From: Novosphingobium sediminicola
GTDB lineage: Bacteria > Pseudomonadota > Alphaproteobacteria > Sphingomonadales > Sphingomonadaceae
NCBI RefSeq assembly: GCF_014196525.1
Contig: NZ_JACIDX010000001.1
Coordinates: 434,001 to 498,000 of the forward strand
Reading direction: 5' to 3'
Length of the DNA stretch: 64,000 nt
Shown: positions 1-8,817 of the stretch, piece after piece
Layout: each line of letters begins with the position of its first letter
Position numbering within the stretch: position 1 is the first letter of the stretch
Program-made: the position numbers and the translations under genes
The notes under the pieces: generated by a model
Databases searched by the model: none
The model's input: only the letters and a program-made list of their open reading frames with translations
What the model was told of the DNA's origin: nothing

Positions 1-203
1 CGCTGGATACAGCGGATGCGGGGGTCTTCCAAAGCGATGGCGCGCGCCTCATCGGCGGTGCCGTCGCGGCTGTTGTCATCGACGAAGATCGCCTCCCACG
101 CGATGCCCGCCAAGGCGGCATCGAGCCGCGCCACGAGCGGGCGCAGGTTGCCCCTCTCGTTCAGCGTGGGCATGACAATGGCAAGTTGCAGAGTCTGAAC
201 CAT
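1..203 (-). CDS. Family 2 glycosyltransferase, N-terminal part (runs off the window)
   Basis: The first 67 codons of a gene that continues past the left edge, starting at the ATG complementary to 201-203. The translation begins MVQTLQLAIVMPTLNERGN and then shows IFVDDNSRDGTADEA. The PTLNE and VDDxSxDGT signatures are the nucleotide-binding start of GT-A fold family 2 glycosyltransferases such as dolichol-phosphate mannosyltransferase-like enzymes. These transfer a sugar from a nucleotide donor to a lipid or polysaccharide acceptor at the membrane. It lies downstream of leuB on the same strand, but a strong terminator-like hairpin lies between them, so it is probably transcribed separately. 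The acceptor cannot be inferred from this fragment. Confidence 0.85.
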   Translation of the reverse strand, partial: MVQTLQLAIVMPTLNERGNLRPLVARLDAALAGIAWEAIFVDDNSRDGTADEARAIALEDPRIRCIQ

Positions 204-217
204 AATTCCTGATGCTT

Positions 218-263
218 AAAAGCCGAAGCATGGGGAAGAGCCCCACACTCTCCCCGCTTCGGC
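218..263 (-). terminator. Rho-independent terminator downstream of leuB
   Basis: On the minus strand GCCGAAGC (263-256) pairs with GCTTCGGC (229-222). The stem is extended inward by GGGGAGAG against CTCTTCCCC with a bulged base. It is followed by TTTT (221-218). It lies about 90 bases past the leuB stop and just before the next gene's start. Confidence 0.7.
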
Positions 264-351
264 ATGTTGCCGGGTTTATCGCCCCCCGGAAAACGCGCGG
301 TTCTTGCGCCCCAACCTTGTTCAAATCATGGCAGGGGCGCAAAACCTTGCG

Positions 352-1410
352 TCAAAGGCGTTCAAGCACCGCATCGCCAATCGCGCTGGTCGAGGCATCG
401 CCGCCCAGATCGCCGCCGCGAATGCCATCGGCCAGCGTCTTGGCCACCGCCGCCTCGATCCGCGCAGCCTGCGCCTCAAGGCCCAGCGAATGGCGCAGCA
501 GCATGGCCGCCGACAGGATCGTGGCCATCGGATTGGCCTTGTTCTGGCCCGCGATATCGGGAGCGCTGCCGTGGATGGGTTCATACAGGCCCACGGTGCC
601 ATATTCGGTCTGGCGCGTGCCCAGCGAGGCCGAAGCCAGCAGGCCGATCGAACCCACGCACATGCTGGCCTGATCCGAGAGGATGTCGCCAAACAGATTG
701 CCCGTGACGATCACATCGAACTGGCCGGGCGACTTGACGAGCTGCATCGCGGCATTGTCGACATACATGTGGGAGAGTTCAACATCGGGATATTCGGCCG
801 AAACCTCGATCACCACATCGCGCCAGAGCTGGCTGGTTTCCAGCACATTGGCCTTGTCCACGCTGCACAGCTTGCCCTTGCGACCCTGCGCGGCCTTGAA
901 ACCGGCATGGGCGATGCGGCGCACTTCGTCCTCGGCATAGGACATCATGTCCCAGCCCTGACGGCGGCCGTCTTCCAGCGTCCGCATGCCCTTTTCGCCG
1001 AAATACACATCGCCGTTCAGTTCGCGCACGATCAGCAGGTCGATCTGGCTGGCCACTTCCGGGCGCAGGGCCGAGAAGCCCTCAAGGCCGGGGAACAGCG
1101 TTGCCGGACGCAGGTTGGCGAACAGGCTGAGTTCCTTGCGCAGGCCCAGAATGGCCTGTTCCGGGCGCAGCGCGCGCTCCAAATGGTCGCAGGAAAAATC
1201 GCCCACCGCGCCAAACAAGATGCCATCAACGCCGCGCGCGATTTCCTTGGTCGCCTCGGGCAGAGGGTGGCCATGCTTGTAATAAGCCGCGCCGCCCACA
1301 TCGCCTTCAACCATTTCAAGCCCGGCAATCGCCAGCTTGTCCAGCACGCGAACGGCCTGTGCCGTCACTTCGGGGCCGATGCCGTCACCGGCGAAAACCG
1401 CAATCTTCAT
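352..1410 (-). CDS. leuB: 3-isopropylmalate dehydrogenase (leucine biosynthesis)
   Basis: A 352-residue protein, the usual family length. It oxidatively decarboxylates 3-isopropylmalate to 2-ketoisocaproate with NAD, in the cytoplasm. It starts [15 protein letters not shown], the family's N-terminal loop. It contains [12 protein letters not shown], the catalytic VDKANVL segment, the metal-binding [11 protein letters not shown], and the NAD-binding [18 protein letters not shown] motif near the C terminus. The open frame extends upstream to 1719, but that extension overlaps recO and resembles nothing, so the start at 1410 is preferred. It lies 13 bases downstream of recO on the same strand and is probably co-transcribed with it. 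Confidence 0.97.
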   Translation of the reverse strand: MKIAVFAGDGIGPEVTAQAVRVLDKLAIAGLEMVEGDVGGAAYYKHGHPLPEATKEIARGVDGILFGAVGDFSCDHLERALRPEQAILGLRKELSLFANLRPATLFPGLEGFSALRPEVASQIDLLIVRELNGDVYFGEKGMRTLEDGRRQGWDMMSYAEDEVRRIAHAGFKAAQGRKGKLCSVDKANVLETSQLWRDVVIEVSAEYPDVELSHMYVDNAAMQLVKSPGQFDVIVTGNLFGDILSDQASMCVGSIGLLASASLGTRQTEYGTVGLYEPIHGSAPDIAGQNKANPMATILSAAMLLRHSLGLEAQAARIEAAVAKTLADGIRGGDLGGDASTSAIGDAVLERL

Positions 1411-1423
1411 GGCTCTACCTCTT

Positions 1424-2050
1424 TCAAGCTGCCATGCGCCCCAAACGCTGGCGCAATATTTCGCGCGCCCCCATAACATCGCCGCGCCGATCAGCAAGCA
1501 GATAGCGCGAAAGTGCCAGGCCCAGCGCATCGAAACGGGCCAGAACCGCCTCCCACGCGCCGCCATCGAGCATACGTTGCCCATCAGTTCCCGCCCCGAA
1601 CCGCTCGCCATAACCCAGTTCGCGCAGCAAGAGCGCCTCATAGGCCAGCAAGGCCGGCGCCCAGCCCCGCGCCGATGGCGCATGACACACCGCATCGAGC
1701 AGCGCGCCCAGCGCATCATAAAGCGCCGGATAGGCCTGCCGCTCAGGCAAGGAGCAAGCCGAGAGCGCCGTCACCCAGCCAATCGCCGCCGCGGGCAAGG
1801 GTTCGGTCAGAAAAGGCGCGCGGCTGATGGTCAGTTCGACCTTGGCGGCGGGCATCTGGCTGGGGATCCGCGCGCGCAGATCCACCGCCATCGCATTGCC
1901 CGGGATCAGCACCGGGCGCAATTCGCGCCCTCGCCCCCCCGCGACATAGGCCGCCACCATGCCGTGATCGGCGGTCATCAGGCGCGCGATCACCCCTACC
2001 TCGCCATGCGGGCGGGCCGAACACAAAATGGCGGGGGCGCGAATATGCAT
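1424..2050 (-). CDS. recO: DNA repair protein RecO
   Basis: A 208-residue protein. Its N terminus ([17 protein letters not shown], then a segment with [15 protein letters not shown]) matches the OB-fold start of RecO, in which an early glycine/arginine-rich loop follows the HG motif. The middle contains [19 protein letters not shown] and the [15 protein letters not shown] helix typical of the RecO C-terminal domain. RecO works with RecR to load RecA onto SSB-coated single-stranded DNA in the RecF pathway. The protein is slightly short for the family (commonly 220-250). It is immediately upstream of leuB. Confidence 0.9.
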   Translation of the reverse strand: MHIRAPAILCSARPHGEVGVIARLMTADHGMVAAYVAGGRGRELRPVLIPGNAMAVDLRARIPSQMPAAKVELTISRAPFLTEPLPAAAIGWVTALSACSLPERQAYPALYDALGALLDAVCHAPSARGWAPALLAYEALLLRELGYGERFGAGTDGQRMLDGGAWEAVLARFDALGLALSRYLLADRRGDVMGAREILRQRLGRMAA

Positions 2051-2183
2051 CGGCCCCGGCTAGAGCAATTCGGCCGATGATGCAAAACGGGGGGATGCAA
2101 AAAACGCCGCCGTTCATCTGCGCGCAAGCTTTGCGCAGGCAGGTCAGCTATGGGGAGGGCTTCGCATTGGTCCGGGATGTAAT

Positions 2184-3011
2184 ATGCGCAACAGATTGAC
2201 AGTTTTGACAGCCTTGCTGCTGGCCGCGCCTTTGGTGACGGCATCGCCTGCCATGGCCCAGATGGGCGGCATGGGAGGAATGGGCGGCATGGGCGGCGGC
2301 GGCATGGGCGGCGGTGGCGGCATGGGTGGCCGTCATGGCGGCGGCGATATGGGCGGCCCGCCCGATGGCGGCGCCCCGCGCGGCGGCGCGCCCAAGGACA
2401 TGAAGCCCATCCCGCTGAAAAAATACGAGGCGGCGGTGGAATCCATGTTTCGCGCGGCCGACGCCAACAAGGACGGCATGGTCACGCTGGCCGAATTTGA
2501 AAGCGTGATCACCGCGCGGCGCAATGCGCTGATCCACAAGCGCTTTGTCGATGTGGACGCCAACCACGACGGGCGCATCGACGAGGCAGAATTCATCGCC
2601 TGGGAAAGCCGCAAGAGCAGCGCGGAAATGGCCGAGGATGGCGGCGAATTTGCCGAAATCGTGCCGGACGCGATCTTCCCCGACCTGGGCGAAGGCGAAC
2701 GCGACATGGCGCTGCGTCTGGCGGTCGAGCCGCTGGGGCCGGTGGCGATTGCCAAGGCCAATGTCGATTATGACGCCGGGATCAGCCTTGCCGAATTGCA
2801 GGCCTATGAACGCGCCCGTTTTGACAAGGCCGACACCAACAAGGACTTGTTCCTGAGCCGAGAAGAGATCAACGCGATGCGCGGCGGGCGGGGTATGCAG
2901 ATGCCCCCGATGGGTGGCGGACGACGCGGCGGCGGTGGCGGCCAAGGCGGCGGCGGTATGGGCGATGGCCCGCCTCCGGGCATGCCGCCGATGGGCGGCG
3001 ACGACAATTAA
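2184..3011 (+). CDS. Exported EF-hand calcium-binding protein with Gly/Met-rich ends
   Basis: A 275-residue protein with a signal peptide (MRNRLTVLTALLLAAPLVTA followed by SPAMA). A low-complexity segment of GGM repeats (about residues 27-70) follows. The core has clear EF-hand loops of DxNxDGxxxxxE type at ADANKDGMVTLAEFE, VDANHDGRIDEAEF and ADTNKDLFLSREE, plus a degenerate one around VDYDAGISLAE. The C terminus is again Gly/Met/Pro-rich. It is probably a periplasmic or envelope calcium-binding protein; the partner is unknown. It is divergent from recO and ends at a strong hairpin. The Gly-Met-rich ends could bind metal or be disordered, but nothing in the sequence decides this. Confidence 0.85.
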   Translation: MRNRLTVLTALLLAAPLVTASPAMAQMGGMGGMGGMGGGGMGGGGGMGGRHGGGDMGGPPDGGAPRGGAPKDMKPIPLKKYEAAVESMFRAADANKDGMVTLAEFESVITARRNALIHKRFVDVDANHDGRIDEAEFIAWESRKSSAEMAEDGGEFAEIVPDAIFPDLGEGERDMALRLAVEPLGPVAIAKANVDYDAGISLAELQAYERARFDKADTNKDLFLSREEINAMRGGRGMQMPPMGGGRRGGGGGQGGGGMGDGPPPGMPPMGGDDN

Positions 3012-3018
3012 GCATCAC

Positions 3019-3055
3019 GGCGCCGGGGGCCTCAAGCTCCCGGCGTCACCTTTTT
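3019..3055 (+). terminator. Terminator of the EF-hand gene, overlapping the converging gene's 3' end
   Basis: CGCCGGGGGC (3021-3030) pairs with GCTCCCGGCG (3036-3045) with one G-T pair and a five-base loop. The stem can be extended by two pairs. TTTTT lies at 3051-3055. The hairpin includes the stop codon of the converging DUF418 gene. Confidence 0.75.
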
Positions 3056-4291
3056 GAACGGCAGCGCACGACGCTCCACCAGCGAGCGCCACAGCCATTC
3101 GAGCGGCCCCTGCCGGAAATACTCCAGCCACGGCTTGCTCCACCCCAGCATGGCAATCCACACGGCCAGCACGACCAGCATCTGCGCGCCATCGCCCATC
3201 CGCCCGAACAGGCCCACGCGATAGAACAGCACCGAAAGCGCCACGCTGGTCAGGATATAATTGGAAAAGGCCATCCGCCCCGCCGCCACCAGACGCACCC
3301 CAAGCCTGCCCCGCAGCAGACAGGGCGCGGCCAGCAGCATCAGCGCATAATAAGCCAGCGCCAGCAGCAAATGCTGGGGCGCGGCCCAATCGGCCATCAA
3401 CTCGCCCATCGCCACCGGGGGGAAATGGCGCGCCCATGCCCACCACGCCATGCCCAGCGCCATCGGCAGCCCCAGCCCCAACCCCAGCGCCGCCACGCCC
3501 CACAGCACCCGCCGCGAGGCCAAACCCTGTGCAAAACCGATACGATACAGCACCATGCCGATCAGCATCAGCGGCAAAGTCTCGCCAAAACTGGCAAAGA
3601 TCATGACAAAGGGCCAGCCCGGCGCATTTACCAACTTGTCATGCGCCATGGCCACAAAGCCCAGATGCGCCTGCGCCACATCGCCGCGCAGCATGGTCAT
3701 ACTGTCGGCCAAAGCCGCCTTCAGCTTGGCCGCCTCGCTCGCGCCCGCGATGCCAAGGCGCATATGCTCTTCGGCCAGCACCAGCGGCAGGCCGCCCAAG
3801 CCCCCCATCACCGCCCAGAGCAGATAACCAGCCAGAGCGCCGATCACCAAGGCTCGATTGGAAAACACGCAAAGCCCCAGCGCGACAAAGCCGCAGGCGG
3901 CATAGAGGAACAGAATATCCCCCCACCACAGCAGCACGTAATGAAGATAGCCAAACAGCGCCAGCCAGCCCAGCCGCCGCGCCTGGAGCGCAAGGCCATT
4001 ACGCCCCGCCGCCTCGGCCCGCTCGATAAAGAGCAGCATCGAGGCGCCGAACAGCATGGTGAAAAGCGCGCGCATCTTGCCTTCAAACAGGACGAGGATC
4101 GCGGCAAACACCGCCTCGTCCAGCGGGGCAGCGGGCGCATAGGCAAAACCGGCCCCCTGCACGACCAGATGGGCGGGCGTCAAAGTGGCCAGACGCGGCC
4201 CGGCAAAGCCCGCCACATTGACCGCCACAATGCCCAGCACCGCAAACCCGCGCACCAAATCAAGCGAAATGATCCGCTCGCGCCCCTCCAT
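3032..4291 (-). CDS. DUF418 / YeiB-family polytopic membrane protein
   Basis: A 419-residue inner-membrane protein with many hydrophobic segments. It starts MEGRERIISLDLVRGFAVLGI, the characteristic acyltransferase-3-like first helix of YeiB proteins. The C terminus contains the DUF418-type stretch GRMAFSNYILTSVALSVLFY followed by a segment ending PLEWLWRSL. The family's function is not established. A TTG six bases upstream (4297) is an alternative start; the ATG at 4291 is preferred. It follows the SPOR-domain gene by 28 bases on the same strand, probably in one operon. Confidence 0.88.
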   Translation of the reverse strand: MEGRERIISLDLVRGFAVLGIVAVNVAGFAGPRLATLTPAHLVVQGAGFAYAPAAPLDEAVFAAILVLFEGKMRALFTMLFGASMLLFIERAEAAGRNGLALQARRLGWLALFGYLHYVLLWWGDILFLYAACGFVALGLCVFSNRALVIGALAGYLLWAVMGGLGGLPLVLAEEHMRLGIAGASEAAKLKAALADSMTMLRGDVAQAHLGFVAMAHDKLVNAPGWPFVMIFASFGETLPLMLIGMVLYRIGFAQGLASRRVLWGVAALGLGLGLPMALGMAWWAWARHFPPVAMGELMADWAAPQHLLLALAYYALMLLAAPCLLRGRLGVRLVAAGRMAFSNYILTSVALSVLFYRVGLFGRMGDGAQMLVVLAVWIAMLGWSKPWLEYFRQGPLEWLWRSLVERRALPFKKVTPGA

Positions 4292-4319
4292 GGTCAAAAT
4301 CGTCAGTCCTCGAACGCCG

Positions 4320-5477
4320 TCAATCCTTGACCGCCATACAGGACAGACCCGCCCCCGTCAGCTTGCGACAGGCGCTTTGCGCGCTTTCTTCGCTATATCC
4401 TGTGGCCAACAGGCGCGTGACCTTGCCAACCGGCACATTGGCGCGCGGATGTCCGGCGATTTCGGGCATGGATTTGACCTTGGTCCACAGTGCATCGGCA
4501 TTGCCCGCCACGCCAAAGGCGCCAAGCTGCAATTTCCACGGCCCGCCCACGGGGGCGGCATGGGGCACCGGTTTGGGCGCGGGGGTCGGTTTGGGCGCCG
4601 GAATCGGTTGAGGCACAGGCGCAGCCACGGCCACCGCCATTGGGGCCGGACGCGGCGTGGACGCCATCACGCGCGGAGCAGGCGCAGGCGGCAGACCCGT
4701 CGGAGTCGCCAGCGCCGGACGCGGCGCAGGCTCACGCGTGGCGACCGTGACGGGGCGCATATTGCCCGCCATGCCTGTGGGCATGGCACGCACCGGCATC
4801 GGGCGCTCCGGCGCGGGCGTGGCCACCACCGGCGGATTGGGCGTGCCCAGATCGAAAGCGGCCAATTGACGCTGGCGATTCGCCTCGACCTGCGCGGCCA
4901 GTTCGGTGGCCAGCGAAATCGCGCGCTGGCGGTCCTCGATGGCGACATATTTGTCCATCTCGCCCAGCGCCGCCTTGGCCTGCGGCAGGCCCGGCGCGCC
5001 AGAAGACGGCTGGGCGGCAAGGCTTTCGAGCGCATAGGCGCGCACCCAATCCTTGTTAACCCCATCGGCGTTGAAATAGGCCAGCCCCATCAGATATTGC
5101 GAGCGCGGATCGCCCCGATCCGATGCGGCGCGGATATAGGGCAGCGCGGCGGCATGTTGTCCGCGCTGAAACAGCAGCAGGCCGTAATTGTCGCCCGCCT
5201 GAAGGTGGCCTTGCGCCGCCGCCTTGGCATAAAGCATTTCGGCGCGGGTCAGGTCCTGGGGCACGCCGCGCCCCAACTTATAGGCCTGCGCCATGTTAAA
5301 CTGGGCATCGGGATCGCCTTTATCGGCCAAGGGTTGCCATTCGCGAATGGCGGCGGGGAAATCGCCGCGCCCCCACGCATCGGCCCCGGCCTTCACATCG
5401 GCCAGCGCGGGCAATGATGCCGCCGCGCCCAGCAAGCCTGCAACGACCAAACCCTTGCGCATCAAAGAGAAACCCAT
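4320..5477 (-). CDS. Sel1-repeat protein with C-terminal SPOR domain
   Basis: A 385-residue exported protein, taking the ATG at 5477 (MGFSLMRKGLVVAGLLGAAA, a signal peptide ending in ALA). An upstream ATG at 5513 would only add a charged extension. Residues about 25-160 hold Sel1/TPR-like helical repeats (for example DAQFNMAQAYKLGRGVPQD, SQYLMGLAYFNADG). Residues about 190-310 are a Pro/Ala-rich linker. The last 75 residues form a SPOR domain (WKLQLGAFGVAGNADALW). SPOR domains bind denuded septal peptidoglycan, so a periplasmic cell-wall or division role is likely. It shares a divergent promoter region with a second TPR-SPOR gene. Confidence 0.88.
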   Translation of the reverse strand: MGFSLMRKGLVVAGLLGAAASLPALADVKAGADAWGRGDFPAAIREWQPLADKGDPDAQFNMAQAYKLGRGVPQDLTRAEMLYAKAAAQGHLQAGDNYGLLLFQRGQHAAALPYIRAASDRGDPRSQYLMGLAYFNADGVNKDWVRAYALESLAAQPSSGAPGLPQAKAALGEMDKYVAIEDRQRAISLATELAAQVEANRQRQLAAFDLGTPNPPVVATPAPERPMPVRAMPTGMAGNMRPVTVATREPAPRPALATPTGLPPAPAPRVMASTPRPAPMAVAVAAPVPQPIPAPKPTPAPKPVPHAAPVGGPWKLQLGAFGVAGNADALWTKVKSMPEIAGHPRANVPVGKVTRLLATGYSEESAQSACRKLTGAGLSCMAVKD

Positions 5478-5766
5478 CGTCCGACCCCCTTGCGACGCAA
5501 AGCGCGCCGCCAATACCTGTCCCGTAATCCATTGCCCAAGACCGCAGGAGCCGGATTGCCCCCTCAGCCCCTTGGCTACCCCCGTGTTTACTACGCGGGT
5601 TACTACCGTCCCGTTAACTTAAATTTAGGAACGATCTGCGAAGTTTTTCCCAGAAATCCCACCATGGGGTCGGGATGCGCAAATGGGGCTGGCCCGATGA
5701 AACTGGCAATTTCGCCGCGCCGGGCCGCCCGCCTTGCGCGCCCGTAAACCGATGCAGGAGCCGACC
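5478..5766. promoter_or_regulatory. Divergent intergenic region between two SPOR-domain genes
   Basis: 289 bases between the start codons of two divergently transcribed SPOR genes. The centre (about 5570-5640) is richer in A+T than the surroundings, as expected for a promoter region. The plus-strand gene has a clear AGGAG at 5756-5760. No coding potential was seen. Confidence 0.45.
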
Positions 5767-7185
5767 ATGATCGCGCGCCGTTCTTTTTCGCTTAACGCTG
5801 CTGTGCCGCTTTCCCTGACTCTGGCGCTGGCGGCCGCCACGCTGGCCCAGCCCGCGATGGCCCGCGCCAAACCCAAGCCGCAGGCGGTCGAGGCCGCGCT
5901 GGCCAAGGGTGATGGCGAACGCGGCGTTTCGCTGGCCGAAGCATCGGTGGCGCAAAGCCCGCGTGAGGCTGCGCTGCGCGCCACTCTGGGCCGGGCCTAT
6001 TTGAAAAACGGACGTTTTCAGTCGGCGACCACCGCGCTTTCCGATGCGGTGACGCTGGGCGACACCTCGGGCCGGACCCTGCTGGCTTTGGCGCTGGCCC
6101 AGATCGGCAGCGGGCAGAATGACGCCGCGCTGGCCACGCTGGAAAATGGCAACAATGTGATCCCCGTGGCCGACCTTGGCCTCGCGCTGGCGCTGGCGGG
6201 CGAAGGCGACAAGGGCAGCCTGTTGCTGGCCGATGCGCTGCGCGCGGGCGACAAGAGCGAGAAGCTTCGCGCCAATCTGGGCTATGCCTATGCGCTGGCG
6301 GGCCGCTGGGCCGAGTCGCGCACGATTGTGGTCATGGACCTGCCCGCCGACAAGGTGGACGCGCGCATGACCGAATGGGCGCAGGCCGCCCGCCCCGAAG
6401 CCAGCCGCCAGCGCGTGGCCAGCCTGTTGGGCGTCAATCTGGCACCTGATGCGGGCCAGCCCATGCAGCTGGCGCTGAACAAGAGCGAGAGCCCGGTGCA
6501 GATGGCCTCGGCCGAACCCGCGCCGATGGCCGCGCCCATGGTGGCCGCCGCCGCGCCGGTCGAAGCCCCGGTCAAGGCAGAACCCGCCAATGCAGAGCCC
6601 ACCGCCCCGGTTGCCGCGTCTCCGGTTGCGGCCAGCGAATCGGCTCCGGCCGCTGAACTGCCCGCTTTGGCCCAGACCCCTGCTTTGGCCCAAAACGAAG
6701 TGATCGCCCCGCCCGCGCCCGTGTTTCACGCCATTGCCATGCCCGCCCCGATGGCGCGCCCGGCGACCATGGCCGTCCGCACGCCCCGCGTGAAGGCCAA
6801 GGCGGCTCCTGCGCTCAACATCGCCAGTGCCGAAGCGCGCAGCCCCTCGGGCACGCATGTCGTGCAACTGGGCGCATTCCTGTCGGAGCAGAACGCCCTG
6901 CGCGCCAAGAAAGCCTTTTTGAGCCGCGAAAAGTCCTTTGCCGCCGCCGATGTCGAAGTGACCAAGGCCACGGTCGAGGATCGCCAGTTCTGGCGCGTGT
7001 CGGTGCGCGGGTTCAACGCCAATGCCGCGACGAACAAATGCGCCTCGATCCGCAAGAGCGGCGGCGCCTGTTTCGCCCATGCCAGCAATCTGCCTCAGGC
7101 GACCCCGGCCCAGCCCGCACAGAGCAAAGGCTCGCAAGGTCGGGCTCTGGCCATGGCCACGCCCCGGACGCAGCGCGGGCGCTGA
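5767..7185 (+). CDS. Tetratricopeptide-repeat protein with C-terminal SPOR domain
   Basis: A 472-residue exported protein. The ATG at 5767 is chosen because AGGAG lies six bases upstream (5756-5760); two earlier in-frame starts lack this. A signal peptide (MIARRSFSLNAAVPLSL, ending AMA) is followed by TPR-like helices (RATLGRAYLKNGRFQSATTAL, DDAALATLENGN-type repeats). A long Ala/Pro-rich linker spans about residues 230-350. A SPOR domain closes the protein (THVVQLGAFLSEQNALRAKKAF, FWRVSVRGFN). The likely role is in periplasmic peptidoglycan or septum. Its architecture parallels the divergent neighbour, suggesting related functions. Confidence 0.88.
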   Translation: MIARRSFSLNAAVPLSLTLALAAATLAQPAMARAKPKPQAVEAALAKGDGERGVSLAEASVAQSPREAALRATLGRAYLKNGRFQSATTALSDAVTLGDTSGRTLLALALAQIGSGQNDAALATLENGNNVIPVADLGLALALAGEGDKGSLLLADALRAGDKSEKLRANLGYAYALAGRWAESRTIVVMDLPADKVDARMTEWAQAARPEASRQRVASLLGVNLAPDAGQPMQLALNKSESPVQMASAEPAPMAAPMVAAAAPVEAPVKAEPANAEPTAPVAASPVAASESAPAAELPALAQTPALAQNEVIAPPAPVFHAIAMPAPMARPATMAVRTPRVKAKAAPALNIASAEARSPSGTHVVQLGAFLSEQNALRAKKAFLSREKSFAAADVEVTKATVEDRQFWRVSVRGFNANAATNKCASIRKSGGACFAHASNLPQATPAQPAQSKGSQGRALAMATPRTQRGR

Positions 7186-7209
7186 TCCTGCAAACCTGAT
7201 GCTATTGGA

Positions 7210-7244
7210 AAAGGGCTGCCCCGTCAGGAGCAGCCCTTTTTGTT
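7210..7244. terminator. Bidirectional terminator between converging genes
   Basis: AAAGGGCTGC (7210-7219) pairs perfectly with GCAGCCCTTT (7230-7239), followed by T residues on the plus strand. It lies between the SPOR gene and der, which converge. Confidence 0.85.
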
Positions 7245-8628
7245 ACTTCTTGGGCGCGAAGGGATTCTTCGGCATGCGCAGCGTCAAACGCACCGGCACC
7301 GCATCAAAGCCCAATTCGCGCCGGATGCCGTTGATCAGATAGCGCTGATACGACATCGGCAGATCGTCCAGACGCGTGCCGAACAGCACGAAACCAGGCG
7401 GGCGGGTCTTGGCCTGGGTGATATAGCGCAGCTTGATCCGCTTGCCGCCGGGCGCGGGCGGCGGATTGGCGGCCAGCGCGTCGTCGAACCAGCGGTTGAG
7501 CGCGGCGGTGGGCACGCGCTTGCTCCATGCCGCGCGCAGCTTGAAGGCTGCGGCGATCATCTGGTTCAGCCCCTTGCCGGTGCGCGCCGAAACGCTCATC
7601 AGCGGCAGACCGCGCACCTGCGCCAGACCATCGTCCAGCGCCGCCTTGATGCCGTTGAACAGGCCCGAGGCGTCTTCGGCCACGTCCCATTTGTTGATGG
7701 CGATCATCAACGCGCGGCCTTCTTCCAGCACCATGCTGGCGATCTTGAGATCCTGATGCTCCAACCCGCGAGTCGCGTCGAGCACCAGCACGACCACCTC
7801 GGCAAAGTCGATCGCGCGGCGCGCATCGGCCACCGACATGCGCTCCAGCTTTTCGACCACCAGCGCCTTTTTGCGCATACCGGCGGTGTCGATCAGGCGG
7901 ACCGGACGCTCCAGATGCGTTTCCGGGTCCATCCAGACCCAGTCGATCGAAATCGAATCGCGGGTGATCCCCGCCTCCGGGCCTGTCAACAACCGATCCT
8001 CGCCCAGCAGAGCGTTAATCAATGTGGACTTGCCGGCGTTAGGTCGGCCCACGATCGCCAGCTTCAAAGGCGCGTTGTTGATCGCCTCTTCATCATCGGG
8101 ATCGAAGGGTTCGAACTCCTCCTCTTCCTCGTCGCCTTCAAAGAAGGGCAGCAGCGCCTCGAACAGGTCGCCCATGCCCTCGCCATGCTCGGCGCTGAGC
8201 GGCACAGGATCGCCCATGCCAAGGCTGAAGGACTCATACAGGCCGCCATCGCCCGCGCGCCCTTCGGCCTTGTTGGCGCAAAGGATAACCGGAACAGTCT
8301 GTTCGCGCAGCCAGCGGGCGATTTCCTCGTCCAAAGGCGTGATACCCGCGCGGGCATCAATCACGAACAGCGCGATATCCGCGCCCTCAAGGCTGGCCTC
8401 GGTCTGGGCGCGCATCCGGCCCGGCAGGCTGGATGGATCGTCATCCTCCCACCCGGCGGTGTCGACAATGGTGAAATCCAGCCCCAGCAGACTCGCCTCG
8501 CCAAAGCGGCGGTCGCGAGTCACGCCCGGCTGGTCATCCACCAGCGCGAGCTTCTTGCCCACGAGGCGGTTGAACAGGGTTGATTTGCCGACATTGGGTC
8601 GGCCAATAATGATAATCTGACGGGACAT
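7243..8628 (-). CDS. der: Ribosome assembly GTPase Der (EngA)
   Basis: A 461-residue protein with two tandem GTPase domains and a C-terminal KH-like domain, which is diagnostic of Der. Domain 1 has GRPNVGKST, DTAGWE and a NKAE specificity motif. Domain 2 has GRPNAGKST, DTAGMRKK and NKWD. A very acidic linker (EGDEEEEEFEPFDPDDEE) separates them. Der acts in the cytoplasm in 50S subunit maturation and is essential in most bacteria. The frame is open upstream to 9648, but the translation becomes Der-like only at MSRQIIIIGRPN, so the start is placed at 8628. Confidence 0.97.
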   Translation of the reverse strand: MSRQIIIIGRPNVGKSTLFNRLVGKKLALVDDQPGVTRDRRFGEASLLGLDFTIVDTAGWEDDDPSSLPGRMRAQTEASLEGADIALFVIDARAGITPLDEEIARWLREQTVPVILCANKAEGRAGDGGLYESFSLGMGDPVPLSAEHGEGMGDLFEALLPFFEGDEEEEEFEPFDPDDEEAINNAPLKLAIVGRPNAGKSTLINALLGEDRLLTGPEAGITRDSISIDWVWMDPETHLERPVRLIDTAGMRKKALVVEKLERMSVADARRAIDFAEVVVLVLDATRGLEHQDLKIASMVLEEGRALMIAINKWDVAEDASGLFNGIKAALDDGLAQVRGLPLMSVSARTGKGLNQMIAAAFKLRAAWSKRVPTAALNRWFDDALAANPPPAPGGKRIKLRYITQAKTRPPGFVLFGTRLDDLPMSYQRYLINGIRRELGFDAVPVRLTLRMPKNPFAPKK

Positions 8629-8817
8629 GGCATTAGCCCTGCTCACAAGAACGCGCATTTGGCAAGCAAAACGGCGCGTCCCCGCCCTGCCCCGCCCCGA
8701 AATGACCCGCTTTTGCCGCCGGTTTGGGCCGATAAGGGCTAATCCGGCAAAAGGTTGCCGGGTTGGTAACCACACCTTGCGACCCCAGCATAACTTGTGG
8801 GGCGTAATCTTCCCGGT

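Noticed and set aside
304..1476. A 390-codon frame opposite leuB
   Set aside because: leuB has unmistakable family motifs on the other strand; the antisense product resembles nothing.
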